Shown here: positions 34,065 through 45,967 of the stretch, in pieces
Position numbering within the stretch: position 1 is the first letter of the stretch
Layout: each line of letters starts with the position of its first letter
From: Clostridiales bacterium
Lineage (GTDB): Bacteria > Bacillota > Clostridia > Peptostreptococcales > Anaerovoracaceae
DNA: 64,000 bases
Direction: 5' to 3'
Assembly (NCBI GenBank): GCA_022766365.1
Contig: JALENW010000009.1
Span: forward strand, 1 to 64,000
Position numbers and translations under genes: made by a program
The notes under the pieces: model-generated
The model's database searches: none
Seen by the model: only the letters and a program-made list of their open reading frames with translations
What the model was told of the DNA's origin: nothing

Positions 34065-35976
34065 TTTTAATTCTCCTCTGTTTGCTCAACCAAATTACAA
34101 GAACATTGATATCTGCAGGTGAAACACCGGAAATTCGGGAAGCCTGACCTATTGAAATAGGTTTGATTGCATTAAGTTTTTGGGTTGCTTCTATTCTCAA
34201 GCCTTGTATTTGCGAATAATCCATATTCGGATTCAGCTTCTTATTTTCCATTTTTTTAAATCGCTCTATTTGTGCAAGTTGCTTATCTATATATCCCTTA
34301 TATTTGATACTGACTTCCACCTGGTTTTTTTCATGTCCTGTTAAATGAGGTCTGTTTATATCTATTTGTCTGAGAAAATCATATGTGATGGAAGGCCTTT
34401 TCATCATATCTGCAAGTGAAATCCCTTGAGAAACCGGAGAATTACCGGTATCTGCCATTATTTTGTTGGCAATTTCCGGCTTAACCCTAGTATTTTCAAG
34501 CCTTTCAATCTCTTTTTTGACGTTTTCTTCTTTTCTTTTAAACTTCCGATACCTTTCCTCACTGACAAGACCAACCTTATAACCCATCTCTGTCAAACGA
34601 CTATCTGCGTTATCCTGCCTTAAAACGAGCCTGTATTCCGCTCTGCTGGTCATAATTCTATAAGGTTCATTGGTACCTTTGGTTACTAAATCGTCGATTA
34701 GAACGCCAATATAAGCGTCGTTTCTTTTCAGAATCAAAGGATTTTCGCCTTTTACGTGAAGAGCTGCATTAATTCCGGCTATAAGTCCCTGTGCCGCCGC
34801 TTCCTCATAACCGGAACTTCCGTTAAACTGTCCGGCACAAAATAAATTTTCAAGCTTCATATGTTCCAAAGAAGGACTGAGTTCCAACGGATCTATACAA
34901 TCATATTCAATAGCGTATGCCGGTCTTGTTATAACCAAATGCCGGAGACCCGGTATAGTGCGATAAAACTCATGCTGAACATCCTCAGGCAGGCTGCTTG
35001 ACATTCCCTGTATGTACATCTCATCTGTATCAAGCCCCTCAGGTTCAATGAAAGTTTGGTGCCTCTGTCTGTCAGGAAATCGATTCACCTTATCCTCAAT
35101 CGATGGACAATATCTTGCACCAATTCCTTCAATCTCGCCACCAAAAAGAGCCGATCGGTGAAAATTATTTCTAATGATCTCATGTGTTTTTTCATTGGTG
35201 TATGTGAGCCAACAGGAAATCTGATCCTTATTCAAGCAATCGTTCATAAAAGAGAAGGGAACAATCTCAGCATCACCTTTCTGCTCATGCATATCATTAT
35301 ATTCCAAAGAAGAAGCAAGACAACGAGCCGGTGTTCCTGTTTTGAATCTTCGAAGGGAAACTCCAAGTTCTTTAAGGTTATCAGCAAGCTTCATAGAGGG
35401 AGCTAATCCGTTAGGACCGCTGAAATACGATGAACTGCCTATGAAAATCTTTCCTCTGAGAAATGTTCCCGTACACAAAACAGTTGTCGCACTATAGTAT
35501 GCCGCATTTGTCTGGGTTATAACTCCCTTTACCTTGCTGTCCTCTAAAATCAGTTCAACAACCTCCGCCTGCTTAAGATAAAGATTCTTCTCCTTCTCGA
35601 GAGTTTTCTTCATCTCTCTGTGGTAGAGTTCTTTGTCAGCTTGAGCTCGCAACGAATGAACAGCAGGCCCCTTTGATGTATTTAACATCCTACTTTGTAT
35701 AAATGATTTGTCAATATTAATACCCATCTCACCACCAAGGGCATCAATTTCTCGAACAAGATGTCCTTTGCCAGTCCCTCCGATTGAGGGATTACATGGC
35801 ATCATTGCAATCGCCTCTAAATTCATTGAAAAAAGGCAGGTTTTAAGCCCCATACGAGCAGAAGCCAGTGCGGCTTCGCATCCTGCATGACCAGCTCCGA
35901 CCACGATGACATCAAAACTTCCCATTTCATATCTGCTGTTTTCTTTATTTAATTTCTCTTCTCGTATTTTTTCCAT
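34054..35976 (-). CDS. mnmG: tRNA uridine-5-carboxymethylaminomethyl modification enzyme, FAD subunit
   Basis: 640 residues. N-terminal FAD-binding [21 protein letters not shown], then [34 protein letters not shown] and a C-terminal helical MnmE-binding domain. With MnmE it modifies U34 of several tRNAs. An N-terminal extension of about 17 polar residues precedes the usual start; the in-frame ATG within it has no better ribosome site, so the start is uncertain by that amount. Confidence 0.96.
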   Translation of the reverse strand: MEKIREEKLNKENSRYEMGSFDVIVVGAGHAGCEAALASARMGLKTCLFSMNLEAIAMMPCNPSIGGTGKGHLVREIDALGGEMGINIDKSFIQSRMLNTSKGPAVHSLRAQADKELYHREMKKTLEKEKNLYLKQAEVVELILEDSKVKGVITQTNAAYYSATTVLCTGTFLRGKIFIGSSSYFSGPNGLAPSMKLADNLKELGVSLRRFKTGTPARCLASSLEYNDMHEQKGDAEIVPFSFMNDCLNKDQISCWLTYTNEKTHEIIRNNFHRSALFGGEIEGIGARYCPSIEDKVNRFPDRQRHQTFIEPEGLDTDEMYIQGMSSSLPEDVQHEFYRTIPGLRHLVITRPAYAIEYDCIDPLELSPSLEHMKLENLFCAGQFNGSSGYEEAAAQGLIAGINAALHVKGENPLILKRNDAYIGVLIDDLVTKGTNEPYRIMTSRAEYRLVLRQDNADSRLTEMGYKVGLVSEERYRKFKRKEENVKKEIERLENTRVKPEIANKIMADTGNSPVSQGISLADMMKRPSITYDFLRQIDINRPHLTGHEKNQVEVSIKYKGYIDKQLAQIERFKKMENKKLNPNMDYSQIQGLRIEATQKLNAIKPISIGQASRISGVSPADINVLVIWLSKQRRIKNGK

Positions 35977-36036
35977 AATTATAATTCTATCTCAATTCAT
36001 ATTTTTAATCTCAAATTATCTCTTGAAGTAGATTTT

Positions 36037-37470
36037 CTATTTTCCCAAACAGAATCTCTCGAATACCTTATCTATTATATCACCTGTGGAAGTTTCTCCG
36101 ATTATTTCTCCCAAAAATTCATACGCCTGATTAACATCAATCTCAATAATTTCAAGAGGTTGATTCATATCAGTTGCAGCTATTGCATCTTTAACAGAAG
36201 AAATAGCATTATCTATCAAAACCTTGTGTCTTACATTTGTTACTGTCAGTCTCTCTCGAAATATCATATTAGAAGATTTACTGTTAACAAAATCTTCTAT
36301 GAGATTTTCAACTGTTTTGATTCCTTCTTTTGATTTTGCAGCAATAAAATAGGATTTTTCTCCAAATTTTTCTCTGACAGCCTCTTTATCAGTGTTTTTT
36401 TTAGGAAGATCCGCTTTGTTAATTAAAATAATGTGGTTTTTATTTTTGATATATTGATAAATTTCTATATCCTCATCGTCGATTATTCTTCCTCCGTCCA
36501 ATATGAGGAAAATTAAGTCGGAGGACATAATTGAGTTTTTTGATTTTTCAACCCCTATCTTTTCTACGACATCTTCTGTTTGCCTGATTCCTGCAGTATC
36601 GGTTATTACAACAGGTATTCCTCTTATATCAAGGGCTTCCTCTATGGTATCTCTTGTCGTACCGGGTATATCAGTAACTATAGCTCTATCCTCATATAAT
36701 AGAGCATTCATAAGAGATGATTTTCCAACATTCGGTTTTCCGACAATTGCAATTCTTAAACCTTCTCGCAAAATCCGCCCCCTCTCTGCCGTTTCTGAGA
36801 GATCAGCGAGAGAATCAAGTATTTTGTTGAGTTCAGATAATAATTCTGAATATATTACTTCCTCTATATCTTCATCCGGATAGTCGATATTCACCGCAAT
36901 CTGAACCAAAATATCAACAAAATCCAATCGAACATCCCTTATATAATCTGAGAGGTGACCCTGTAACTGATTTACAGCAGCATGATAGGAATCATCGGTT
37001 TTTGCAGAAATAAGATCCATAACTGCTTCTGCCTGTGCCAAATCCAGTTTACCGTTGAGAAATGCACGTTTTGTAAATTCTCCTCGATCAGCGAGTCTTG
37101 CACCCAGAAATAATGCAGTTTCCAGAATTTTTCGAAGAGGAACAATACCACCGTGACAGTTAATCTCCACAGTAGCCTCACCTGTATATGTAGTGGGGGG
37201 TTTCATATATGTTACCAAAACTTCATCAATTAAATTTCCCTTATCATCACAAATTTTCCCGTGAGTTAACACTCTGCTCTTTCTTTCCATATCAATTTTT
37301 AAGTCATCATGAGATTTAATCCCGGACATTAACACCGGGTTTGATGGTACGAACATTTTCGAAAGTATATCAAGAGATTTGTCTCCTGATATCCTGACTA
37401 TACCAATCCCGCCCTCTCCTATTGGAGTTGAAATTGCAGCTATTGTATCATTATTATCCTGCGATAACAT
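36037..37470 (-). CDS. mnmE: tRNA modification GTPase MnmE
   Basis: 477 residues. N-terminal folate-binding domain (IAAISTPIGEGGIGIVRISG), helical domain, inserted G domain with GKPNVGKSSLMNALL, DIPGTTRD, DTAGIRQTED and NKADLP, and the closing FCLGK with the functional Cys. Partner of MnmG. 60 bases separate the two genes. Confidence 0.97.
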   Translation of the reverse strand: MLSQDNNDTIAAISTPIGEGGIGIVRISGDKSLDILSKMFVPSNPVLMSGIKSHDDLKIDMERKSRVLTHGKICDDKGNLIDEVLVTYMKPPTTYTGEATVEINCHGGIVPLRKILETALFLGARLADRGEFTKRAFLNGKLDLAQAEAVMDLISAKTDDSYHAAVNQLQGHLSDYIRDVRLDFVDILVQIAVNIDYPDEDIEEVIYSELLSELNKILDSLADLSETAERGRILREGLRIAIVGKPNVGKSSLMNALLYEDRAIVTDIPGTTRDTIEEALDIRGIPVVITDTAGIRQTEDVVEKIGVEKSKNSIMSSDLIFLILDGGRIIDDEDIEIYQYIKNKNHIILINKADLPKKNTDKEAVREKFGEKSYFIAAKSKEGIKTVENLIEDFVNSKSSNMIFRERLTVTNVRHKVLIDNAISSVKDAIAATDMNQPLEIIEIDVNQAYEFLGEIIGETSTGDIIDKVFERFCLGK

Positions 37471-37484
37471 ATCTTTCCTCGTAA

Positions 37485-37511
37485 TAAAAAACCCGCAATA
37501 TTTTGCGGGTT
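37485..37511 (-). terminator. terminator between jag and mnmE
   Basis: On the minus strand AACCCGCAA and TTGCGGGTT form a 9-base stem followed by six T. It ends the rpmH-to-jag transcript. Confidence 0.85.
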
Positions 37512-37516
37512 AATCG

Positions 37517-38419
37517 TTATTTAAGTTCTACTATAACCCTTCTGTATGGGTCCTGACCTTCGCTTCTGGTTGTAACCTTTGAATCATTTTGAAGAGCAGT
37601 ATGGATAACTTTACGCTCATATGGATTCATAGGTTCAAGCTTTTGACTCCTCCGAGTCTTAACAGCCTTTTTTGCCAATCTGTGAGCAAGTTGTTCAAGA
37701 GTCTTTTCTCTCTTGGATCTATAATTTTCAGCGTCCAAGATAACTCTCTGATACTCTCCCTCATTTTTGTTAAGAACAAGATTCGTCAAATACTGTATTG
37801 CATCAAGAGTTTGCCCTCTCTTACCTATTATTGTACCTGTGTCTTTCCCTGAAATATCAATAAAAATATATTCCTTAGCCTTATAAGGTGTGAAATTAAG
37901 ATTTATTCCCATCTTTTCTGTTACATCTTTTAAAAATGGAATTGCAACATTTTCTTCCGGATATGGTACTCTATCTTCAATTATTGTGTTAATCGATGAG
38001 GAAGAATACCTCTTGGAATCAGTAACATCCTTATTTAAATCTGATTTTTCTCTCTCATCTTTATTATCTTCGTGGTGATCGTTATCGGATTTATCTTTAA
38101 CGGTTTTTTTATTTACGTTATCAGTATGCTTTTTATTTTTTTCTTCTCGGTTGATTTTATTATCTTTCAGTTTATCTTTGTTTGGTCTGCCTTCATCATA
38201 CTTGCATGCATGATCAATTCTTTCTCCGGACTCTTTCTTTTCCGACTCTTCCTTAAGTTCAACCCTAACAAGTGCCAGCTTTGAACCTATACCGAAAAAT
38301 CCTCTGGAAGGCTCTTCCAAAACCTTAATTTCTACCTGATCTCTGGTAGCTTTCAATTCATCAAGGGCTAAATCTACAGCTGTATCAACATCTGTACCCC
38401 ATTTTTCAACAAATTCCAT
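37517..38419 (-). CDS. jag: Jag/KhpB-type RNA-binding protein
   Basis: 300 residues. Jag_N domain (FVEKWGTDVDTAVDLALDEL, then EPSRGFFGIGSKLALV), a linker of about 100 residues rich in Lys, Asp, Glu and Asn, a KH domain with GTIIGKRGQTLDAIQYLTNL, and an R3H domain (PMNPYERKVIHTALQ). Works with YidC/SpoIIIJ and KhpA in cell-envelope and RNA metabolism. A GTG at 38437 is also possible; ATG 38419 with AGGAAAG before it is preferred. The linker is longer and more charged than usual. Confidence 0.92.
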   Translation of the reverse strand: MEFVEKWGTDVDTAVDLALDELKATRDQVEIKVLEEPSRGFFGIGSKLALVRVELKEESEKKESGERIDHACKYDEGRPNKDKLKDNKINREEKNKKHTDNVNKKTVKDKSDNDHHEDNKDEREKSDLNKDVTDSKRYSSSSINTIIEDRVPYPEENVAIPFLKDVTEKMGINLNFTPYKAKEYIFIDISGKDTGTIIGKRGQTLDAIQYLTNLVLNKNEGEYQRVILDAENYRSKREKTLEQLAHRLAKKAVKTRRSQKLEPMNPYERKVIHTALQNDSKVTTRSEGQDPYRRVIVELK

Positions 38420-38489
38420 TTTCTTTCCTATTCTCACTAAATCTTAGTTATTAACTGTCTTAATATTAAAATAAAATCAGTTTTAGAAA

Positions 38490-39197
38490 CTACTTTTTTC
38501 TCTTTTTAATTTTCTTTTTTTCTTTCAGTTCCTTTTTAAGTTTAGCAAATCTAACATTATAGAATATCTGAATAAACTGGCTTATAAACCAGTAAATTGC
38601 AAGGCCTGCAGGATATGATCTTGCCAACCATACAATCATGAGAGGGAATACGAACATCATTATCTTTTGCATTCCACCGCCTGCCATCTGGGTCCCCGGC
38701 GTACCAATCTTGTTTTGTATATAGAAAGCAAAAAAAGTTGCTACTCCTGCCATGATTGGAAGTATCCAAAGGTCCGGCTGACTAAGATCCTTAATCCAAA
38801 GGAAACTCTCATGGATAGCAAATATCATTTTATCCGATTTGATAAATAAAAGCGGATTTCTAAGTAGTCCGAAAAGCCCCATTATAACAATTGACTGTAT
38901 TGCCATAGGCAGACAACCACCCATAGGGTTTACTCCATGCTCCTGATAAAGCTCAGCAGTCTTTTCCCTCATTAAAACAGGGTCGTTACCATACTTATTC
39001 TGTATATCCTTAATATGTGGCTGCAAATCACCCATGCTTGCCATAGATAAAATCTGCTTCTTATACAACGGATATAGCAAAAGCTTAATTATAGCTGTCA
39101 TGACTATAAGTGTGATACCATAATTGCCGATAAAATTATAGAGCTGACTTATGACAATACCTAAGGGGCTGGACATAATCCAAAATATTTTCGTCAT
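38490..39197 (-). CDS. yidC: membrane protein insertase YidC/Oxa1
   Basis: 235 residues, five membrane helices, no large periplasmic domain. It inserts and folds membrane proteins with or without SecYEG. NYGITLIVMTAIIKLLLYPL is the first core helix; the position that is Arg in Bacillus is Lys here, a common change in clostridia. EHGVNPMGGCLPMAIQSIVI marks the next conserved stretch, and a very basic tail (KKELKEKKKIKKRKK) contacts the ribosome. No lipoprotein signal Cys at the N-terminus. Confidence 0.94.
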   Translation of the reverse strand: MTKIFWIMSSPLGIVISQLYNFIGNYGITLIVMTAIIKLLLYPLYKKQILSMASMGDLQPHIKDIQNKYGNDPVLMREKTAELYQEHGVNPMGGCLPMAIQSIVIMGLFGLLRNPLLFIKSDKMIFAIHESFLWIKDLSQPDLWILPIMAGVATFFAFYIQNKIGTPGTQMAGGGMQKIMMFVFPLMIVWLARSYPAGLAIYWFISQFIQIFYNVRFAKLKKELKEKKKIKKRKK

Positions 39198-39214
39198 TTA
39201 ATAAACTTCCTCCG

Positions 39215-39460
39215 TTATTTCAAGGGGTCATATCCTCCCGGATTCCATGGATGACACCTTAAAATTCGTCTAATACCCAAATATGTCCCTTTAAATGGAC
39301 CATATTTCTGCAAAGCTTGGATAAAATAAGTCGAACAAGTTGGATAAAATCTGCAAGTTGCAGGCGTAAGAGGAGATATGAAAATCTGATATACTCTTAT
39401 CAACAAAATAAGAGGAAAATTTAAAATTTTTATTAATTTTATTAATATGTTACTTTTCAT
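39215..39460 (-). CDS. yidD: membrane protein insertion efficiency factor YidD
   Basis: 81 residues. [20 protein letters not shown] and [20 protein letters not shown] are the family signature, with [11 protein letters not shown] at the end. A small peripheral membrane protein assisting YidC. Overlaps rnpA by 11 bases. Confidence 0.96.
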   Translation of the reverse strand: MKSNILIKLIKILNFPLILLIRVYQIFISPLTPATCRFYPTCSTYFIQALQKYGPFKGTYLGIRRILRCHPWNPGGYDPLK

Positions 39461-39791
39461 TCAAAACACCACTTCTCTTAAGTGCTGATTTCACAGAACG
39501 ACTCACATCTTGATATGATTTTCCCAAAATAGTATTTCTGGCAATGAAGACATAATCATAACCCTTAGGAAGATCATACTCCAAAAGCCTGACACTTTCC
39601 TTCATAAGCCTTCTCGCTCTGTTTCTACTTACGCTGTTACCAACTTTCTTGCTTGCTAAAAAGGCCTTACGGCTGTAATCAAGATTGTTCTTCTTATAAA
39701 AAAGAACTATATATCTATCTCCTACAGATTTACCTTTGGTGTAAATTCCTGAAAAGTCCTTTTTATTTCGCAAAACAGTTTTTTTCAACAT
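39450..39791 (-). CDS. rnpA: ribonuclease P protein component
   Basis: 113 residues. The RNA-binding RNR motif region is visible as [19 protein letters not shown]. Binds RNase P RNA to mature tRNA 5' ends. Starts 4 bases after the rpmH stop. Confidence 0.96.
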   Translation of the reverse strand: MLKKTVLRNKKDFSGIYTKGKSVGDRYIVLFYKKNNLDYSRKAFLASKKVGNSVSRNRARRLMKESVRLLEYDLPKGYDYVFIARNTILGKSYQDVSRSVKSALKRSGVLNEK

Positions 39792-39795
39792 TATA

Positions 39796-39930
39796 TTATG
39801 CAGTCAGCTTCTTTCTTCCCCTAAGTCTTCTTCTTTTTAAAACGTTTCTTCCGTTTTTAGTCTTCATTCTCTTTCTGAAACCGTGTTCTTTAAGTCTCTG
39901 CCTTTTCTTAGGCTGATAAGTTCTCTTCAT
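39796..39930 (-). CDS. rpmH: 50S ribosomal protein L34
   Basis: 44 residues, very basic: starts [20 protein letters not shown] and ends RGRKKLTA. Strong GGAGGTAAATAA site before the ATG. First gene of the rpmH-rnpA-yidD-yidC-jag transcript, which points away from oriC. Confidence 0.97.
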   Translation of the reverse strand: MKRTYQPKKRQRLKEHGFRKRMKTKNGRNVLKRRRLRGRKKLTA

Positions 39931-39997
39931 TTATTTACCTCCAAAATTAAAAAAGTAGTAACTGTGACACAATCTAAATTACAATATGTGCCCTAAT

Positions 39998-40026
39998 ATT
40001 ATACTCGTATAAATCTATCAAGTCAA
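39998..40026 (-). promoter_or_regulatory. promoter of the rpmH operon
   Basis: On the minus strand TTGACT (40021-40026), 17-base spacer, TATAAT (39998-40003), about 68 bases upstream of the rpmH start. Confidence 0.7.
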
Positions 40027-40099
40027 ATGATTTTTACTGATGTTTGTCTAGGGCGGAATCATAACTTTTTAAATTTCTAAGACATAGAAAAATAAAATT

Positions 40100-40302
40100 A
40101 ACAAAAAAAGTTATCCACATACCGTTAATAACATAGTATTGATAATGTTGATAACTTTTATAATTACGGAATTTCGCAATGCTAATCGGATAATTTCACT
40201 TGTGGATAACTTGTAAAAAAGATATTTATTGTGGATAACTCCCTTATATTGCAATTTATCCATATTTTATGTAAAATAAGAATATAGATTTTTGGAGAGT
40301 GA
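40100..40302. other. oriC: oriC, left DnaA-box cluster upstream of dnaA
   Basis: Perfect DnaA boxes (TTATCCACA or its complement) at 40111-40119, 40201-40209 and 40230-40238, with near matches at 40146-40154 (TGTTGATAA) and 40256-40264 (TTATCCATA), in very AT-rich sequence between rpmH and dnaA. Together with boxes downstream of dnaA this resembles the bipartite Bacillus origin. Confidence 0.9.
40249..40277 (+). promoter_or_regulatory. dnaA promoter with a DnaA box in its spacer
   Basis: TTGCAA (40249-40254), 17-base spacer, TAAAAT (40272-40277). The one-mismatch DnaA box TTATCCATA (40256-40264) lies inside the spacer, so DnaA binding would compete with RNA polymerase. Confidence 0.7.
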
Positions 40303-41676
40303 ATGTTAATAATGATATCTGAACCTAATACTATTTGGATACGTGTTAAAGATAATCTTAAAGAACTCATTCCTGCACCAAGCTACGAAACTTTTATTAA
40401 GCCTGTGACTCTAAATTGTATTGATGAAGATATTTTTATTTTTTATTTAGAGGTCCCGGATAATATAGATTTGGATATCGTAAACAGATATAGATCCAGA
40501 CTGGAATCTTTGATCGAAAAGCTTACGGGTAAAAGTTATAAGGTTATCACCAAGCACAAAAGTGAATACAGTGAAAGTGATGATAAACATTTCCAAGATA
40601 ATATTAACATTGGGAATGTTGTTGTGTCTAAAAATAATAATAACTACAACGGGTATTTTATACCAACTTATACCTTTGAAAACTTTGTTGAAGGCTCATG
40701 TAATAAGATTGCTTGTGCTGCGGCCCATGCAGTTGCCGAAAATCCTTCCCAGGCATATAATCCCCTATATATATATGGCAAATCAGGACTCGGGAAGACC
40801 CATCTTATAAACGCAATCGGCCTTTACATTCAAAAAACAAAACCCGAACTAAATGTAATTTACGTAACTTCCGAAACTTTCACAAACGAATGCACACATG
40901 CAATCAAACAAAATAAAATGAACGAATTTAAAAGGAAGTATCGAAAAGCCGATGTTTTGCTCATAGATGACATACAGTTTCTTGAAAACAAAGATACTAC
41001 TCAGGAGGAGTTTTTCCATACTTTTAACGAGCTTTATAAGTATGAAAAACAGATAATCATATCAAGTGACAGACCTCCTCAAAGATTGACTAAGTTGGAT
41101 GAAAGACTAAGATCAAGATTCGCATGGAAAATGATGGCAGATATTCAACCTGCTGATTACGAAACTCGTATTGCAATTTTAATGAAAAAGGCTGAAAGTA
41201 AGGGGATTAATATAACAGATGATGTATATGATGTGATTAAGCTTGTTGCTGAGAGTATTAAAGACAACATTAGAAATCTTGAAGGTGCCTTTAATCGTAT
41301 TGTAAGTTTCTCAGTTCTTCTCAACAGGGATATAGATGTGGAATTTGCTCAGGATATACTCAAAGATATTGTAACTTCTAAAGCTGCAACTCCAACACCT
41401 GAAAAGATTAAGCAGATTGTATGCAATCATTTTGATATCACTCTTGATGAGATGGACGGTACCAAGAGGACAAACAGAATAGCTTATCCGAGGCAGATAG
41501 CCATGTATATTTCAAGGGAGATAACTGATTTTTCTCTTCCAAAAATAGGTCAATGCTTTGGAGGAAGACACTATTCTACAGTTATACATGCACACGAGAA
41601 AATTCAGAAAAATTTAAAAAATGATGAATCTCTTAAAGAAATTATAGATCTTTTGATAGAAAAATCAAAAGAATAG
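40303..41676 (+). CDS. dnaA: chromosomal replication initiator DnaA
   Basis: 457 residues. Domain I (~1-85), AAA+ domain III with Walker A GKSGLGKTHLIN, Walker B VLLIDDIQFLENK and arginine-rich RLDERLRSRFAWKM-type sensor region, and domain IV helix-turn-helix with the DnaA signature GQCFGGRHYSTVIHA. Binds the boxes on both sides of its gene and opens the origin. GGAGAG 5 bases before ATG 40303; a second in-frame ATG lies at 40312. Confidence 0.98.
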   Translation: MLIMISEPNTIWIRVKDNLKELIPAPSYETFIKPVTLNCIDEDIFIFYLEVPDNIDLDIVNRYRSRLESLIEKLTGKSYKVITKHKSEYSESDDKHFQDNINIGNVVVSKNNNNYNGYFIPTYTFENFVEGSCNKIACAAAHAVAENPSQAYNPLYIYGKSGLGKTHLINAIGLYIQKTKPELNVIYVTSETFTNECTHAIKQNKMNEFKRKYRKADVLLIDDIQFLENKDTTQEEFFHTFNELYKYEKQIIISSDRPPQRLTKLDERLRSRFAWKMMADIQPADYETRIAILMKKAESKGINITDDVYDVIKLVAESIKDNIRNLEGAFNRIVSFSVLLNRDIDVEFAQDILKDIVTSKAATPTPEKIKQIVCNHFDITLDEMDGTKRTNRIAYPRQIAMYISREITDFSLPKIGQCFGGRHYSTVIHAHEKIQKNLKNDESLKEIIDLLIEKSKE

Positions 41677-41728
41677 AAAGAAATTGTAAAGTTATTAATA
41701 TTCAATGTGGAAACTTATCCTTAGGTTT

Positions 41729-41785
41729 TGTGGATAAAAATCATTGGATTTTAGCTGTTTATATTAGTTATCCATGTTATCAACA
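41729..41785. other. oriC: oriC, right DnaA-box cluster between dnaA and dnaN
   Basis: A perfect TGTGGATAA at 41729-41737 and imperfect boxes TTATCCATG (41768-41776) and TTATCAACA (41777-41785) in the 161-base dnaA-dnaN gap, which also contains AT-rich sequence suited to unwinding. Confidence 0.75.
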
Positions 41786-41837
41786 ACACCTACTACTACA
41801 ACTACAAAAAAGAAATATAAAATAAAAGGAGCTGCAA

Positions 41838-42944
41838 ATGAAATTCTCATGCAATCAAAATAAACTTTCAAAATCTCTAAATATTGTTTCCAGAGGGATT
41901 TCTGTAAGAACAACTCTACCAATTCTTAAGGGAATACTTCTTGATGTCAAAGACGGTACATTGACAGTTTCATCTTCCGATCTTGATATCTCAATAATTA
42001 GGAGTATGAAGATCGATTCTTCTGAAAACGGCAAAGTTGTTGTCAATGCTAAGATTTTTACAGATATAATCAAAAAACTACCATCAGCAGATATAGAATT
42101 CACTGTTAGGGAAGAAAACAAAATGGAAATAAAATGCCTGAATACAGATTTCGAAATTATCTGTATTTCACCGGATGAATTTCCTACGATTCCGACGACA
42201 TCATTTGATGATGCTATGAGTTTTCACAAAGAAACTTTTAAAGAACTCATAAGAAGAACTCAATTTGCCGCTCACAGTGATGAGTCAAGGGGAGTTATAA
42301 GCGGTATACTCATTGAAATGGAAAAAAACTGTCTGAAAATGGTAGCAATAGATGGATACAGAATGGCAATCAACAAAGAAGAAACTGTGATTGAACACGA
42401 AAACAGCTTTGTAATTTCGGCTAGAATAATGGGAGAATTATCCAAAATAATTTCTGATTCTCAAGATGAGTCTGATATTATAAAAATAAAGAAAAATGGA
42501 AACAATTTATCAGCCATTATCGGAAACAATGAGGTAAACTTGAGAATAATGGATGGAGACTTTCTAAAGTATAACGAGATGGTGCCATCAGACAGCAGCA
42601 TACATGTTAAAATTGACAGAAGGAGCCTGAATGAAGCTATAGACAGAGCTTCTATATTCTCCATAGAAGGACAGAATAATCTTATAAAGCTGAATATCAA
42701 AGATGATTTGATGGAGATATCTTCAAGATCTCAAGATGGAAGCGTAATTGAAGATGTTATGATCGAAAAAAAAGGAGGAGATATAGAGATAGGTTTCAAT
42801 GCGAAGTACCTCATAGATATACTGAAAGTCATTGATGACGAAGAAATTATGATGTATTTTAATTCACCTGTAACTCCATGTGTTGTTACACCTGTTGAAA
42901 GCGATAACTATCTCTTCCTCGTACTACCTGTAAGAGTTAAATAA
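41838..42944 (+). CDS. dnaN: DNA polymerase III beta subunit (sliding clamp)
   Basis: 368 residues, three clamp domains. Starts MKFSCNQNKLSKSLNIVSRG with TTLPILKGILLDV, and ends YLFLVLPVRVK, the family's closing motif. It forms the dimeric ring holding the polymerase on DNA. AAAGGAG before the ATG. The recF ATG follows its stop with no gap. Confidence 0.97.
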   Translation: MKFSCNQNKLSKSLNIVSRGISVRTTLPILKGILLDVKDGTLTVSSSDLDISIIRSMKIDSSENGKVVVNAKIFTDIIKKLPSADIEFTVREENKMEIKCLNTDFEIICISPDEFPTIPTTSFDDAMSFHKETFKELIRRTQFAAHSDESRGVISGILIEMEKNCLKMVAIDGYRMAINKEETVIEHENSFVISARIMGELSKIISDSQDESDIIKIKKNGNNLSAIIGNNEVNLRIMDGDFLKYNEMVPSDSSIHVKIDRRSLNEAIDRASIFSIEGQNNLIKLNIKDDLMEISSRSQDGSVIEDVMIEKKGGDIEIGFNAKYLIDILKVIDDEEIMMYFNSPVTPCVVTPVESDNYLFLVLPVRVK

Positions 42945-45952
<3,008 letters not shown>

Positions 45953-45967
45953 AGAAGGAGATAATAG

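Noticed and set aside
38490..39197. YidC with its functional Arg replaced by Lys as an anomaly
   Set aside because: Lys at this place is common among clostridial YidC proteins.
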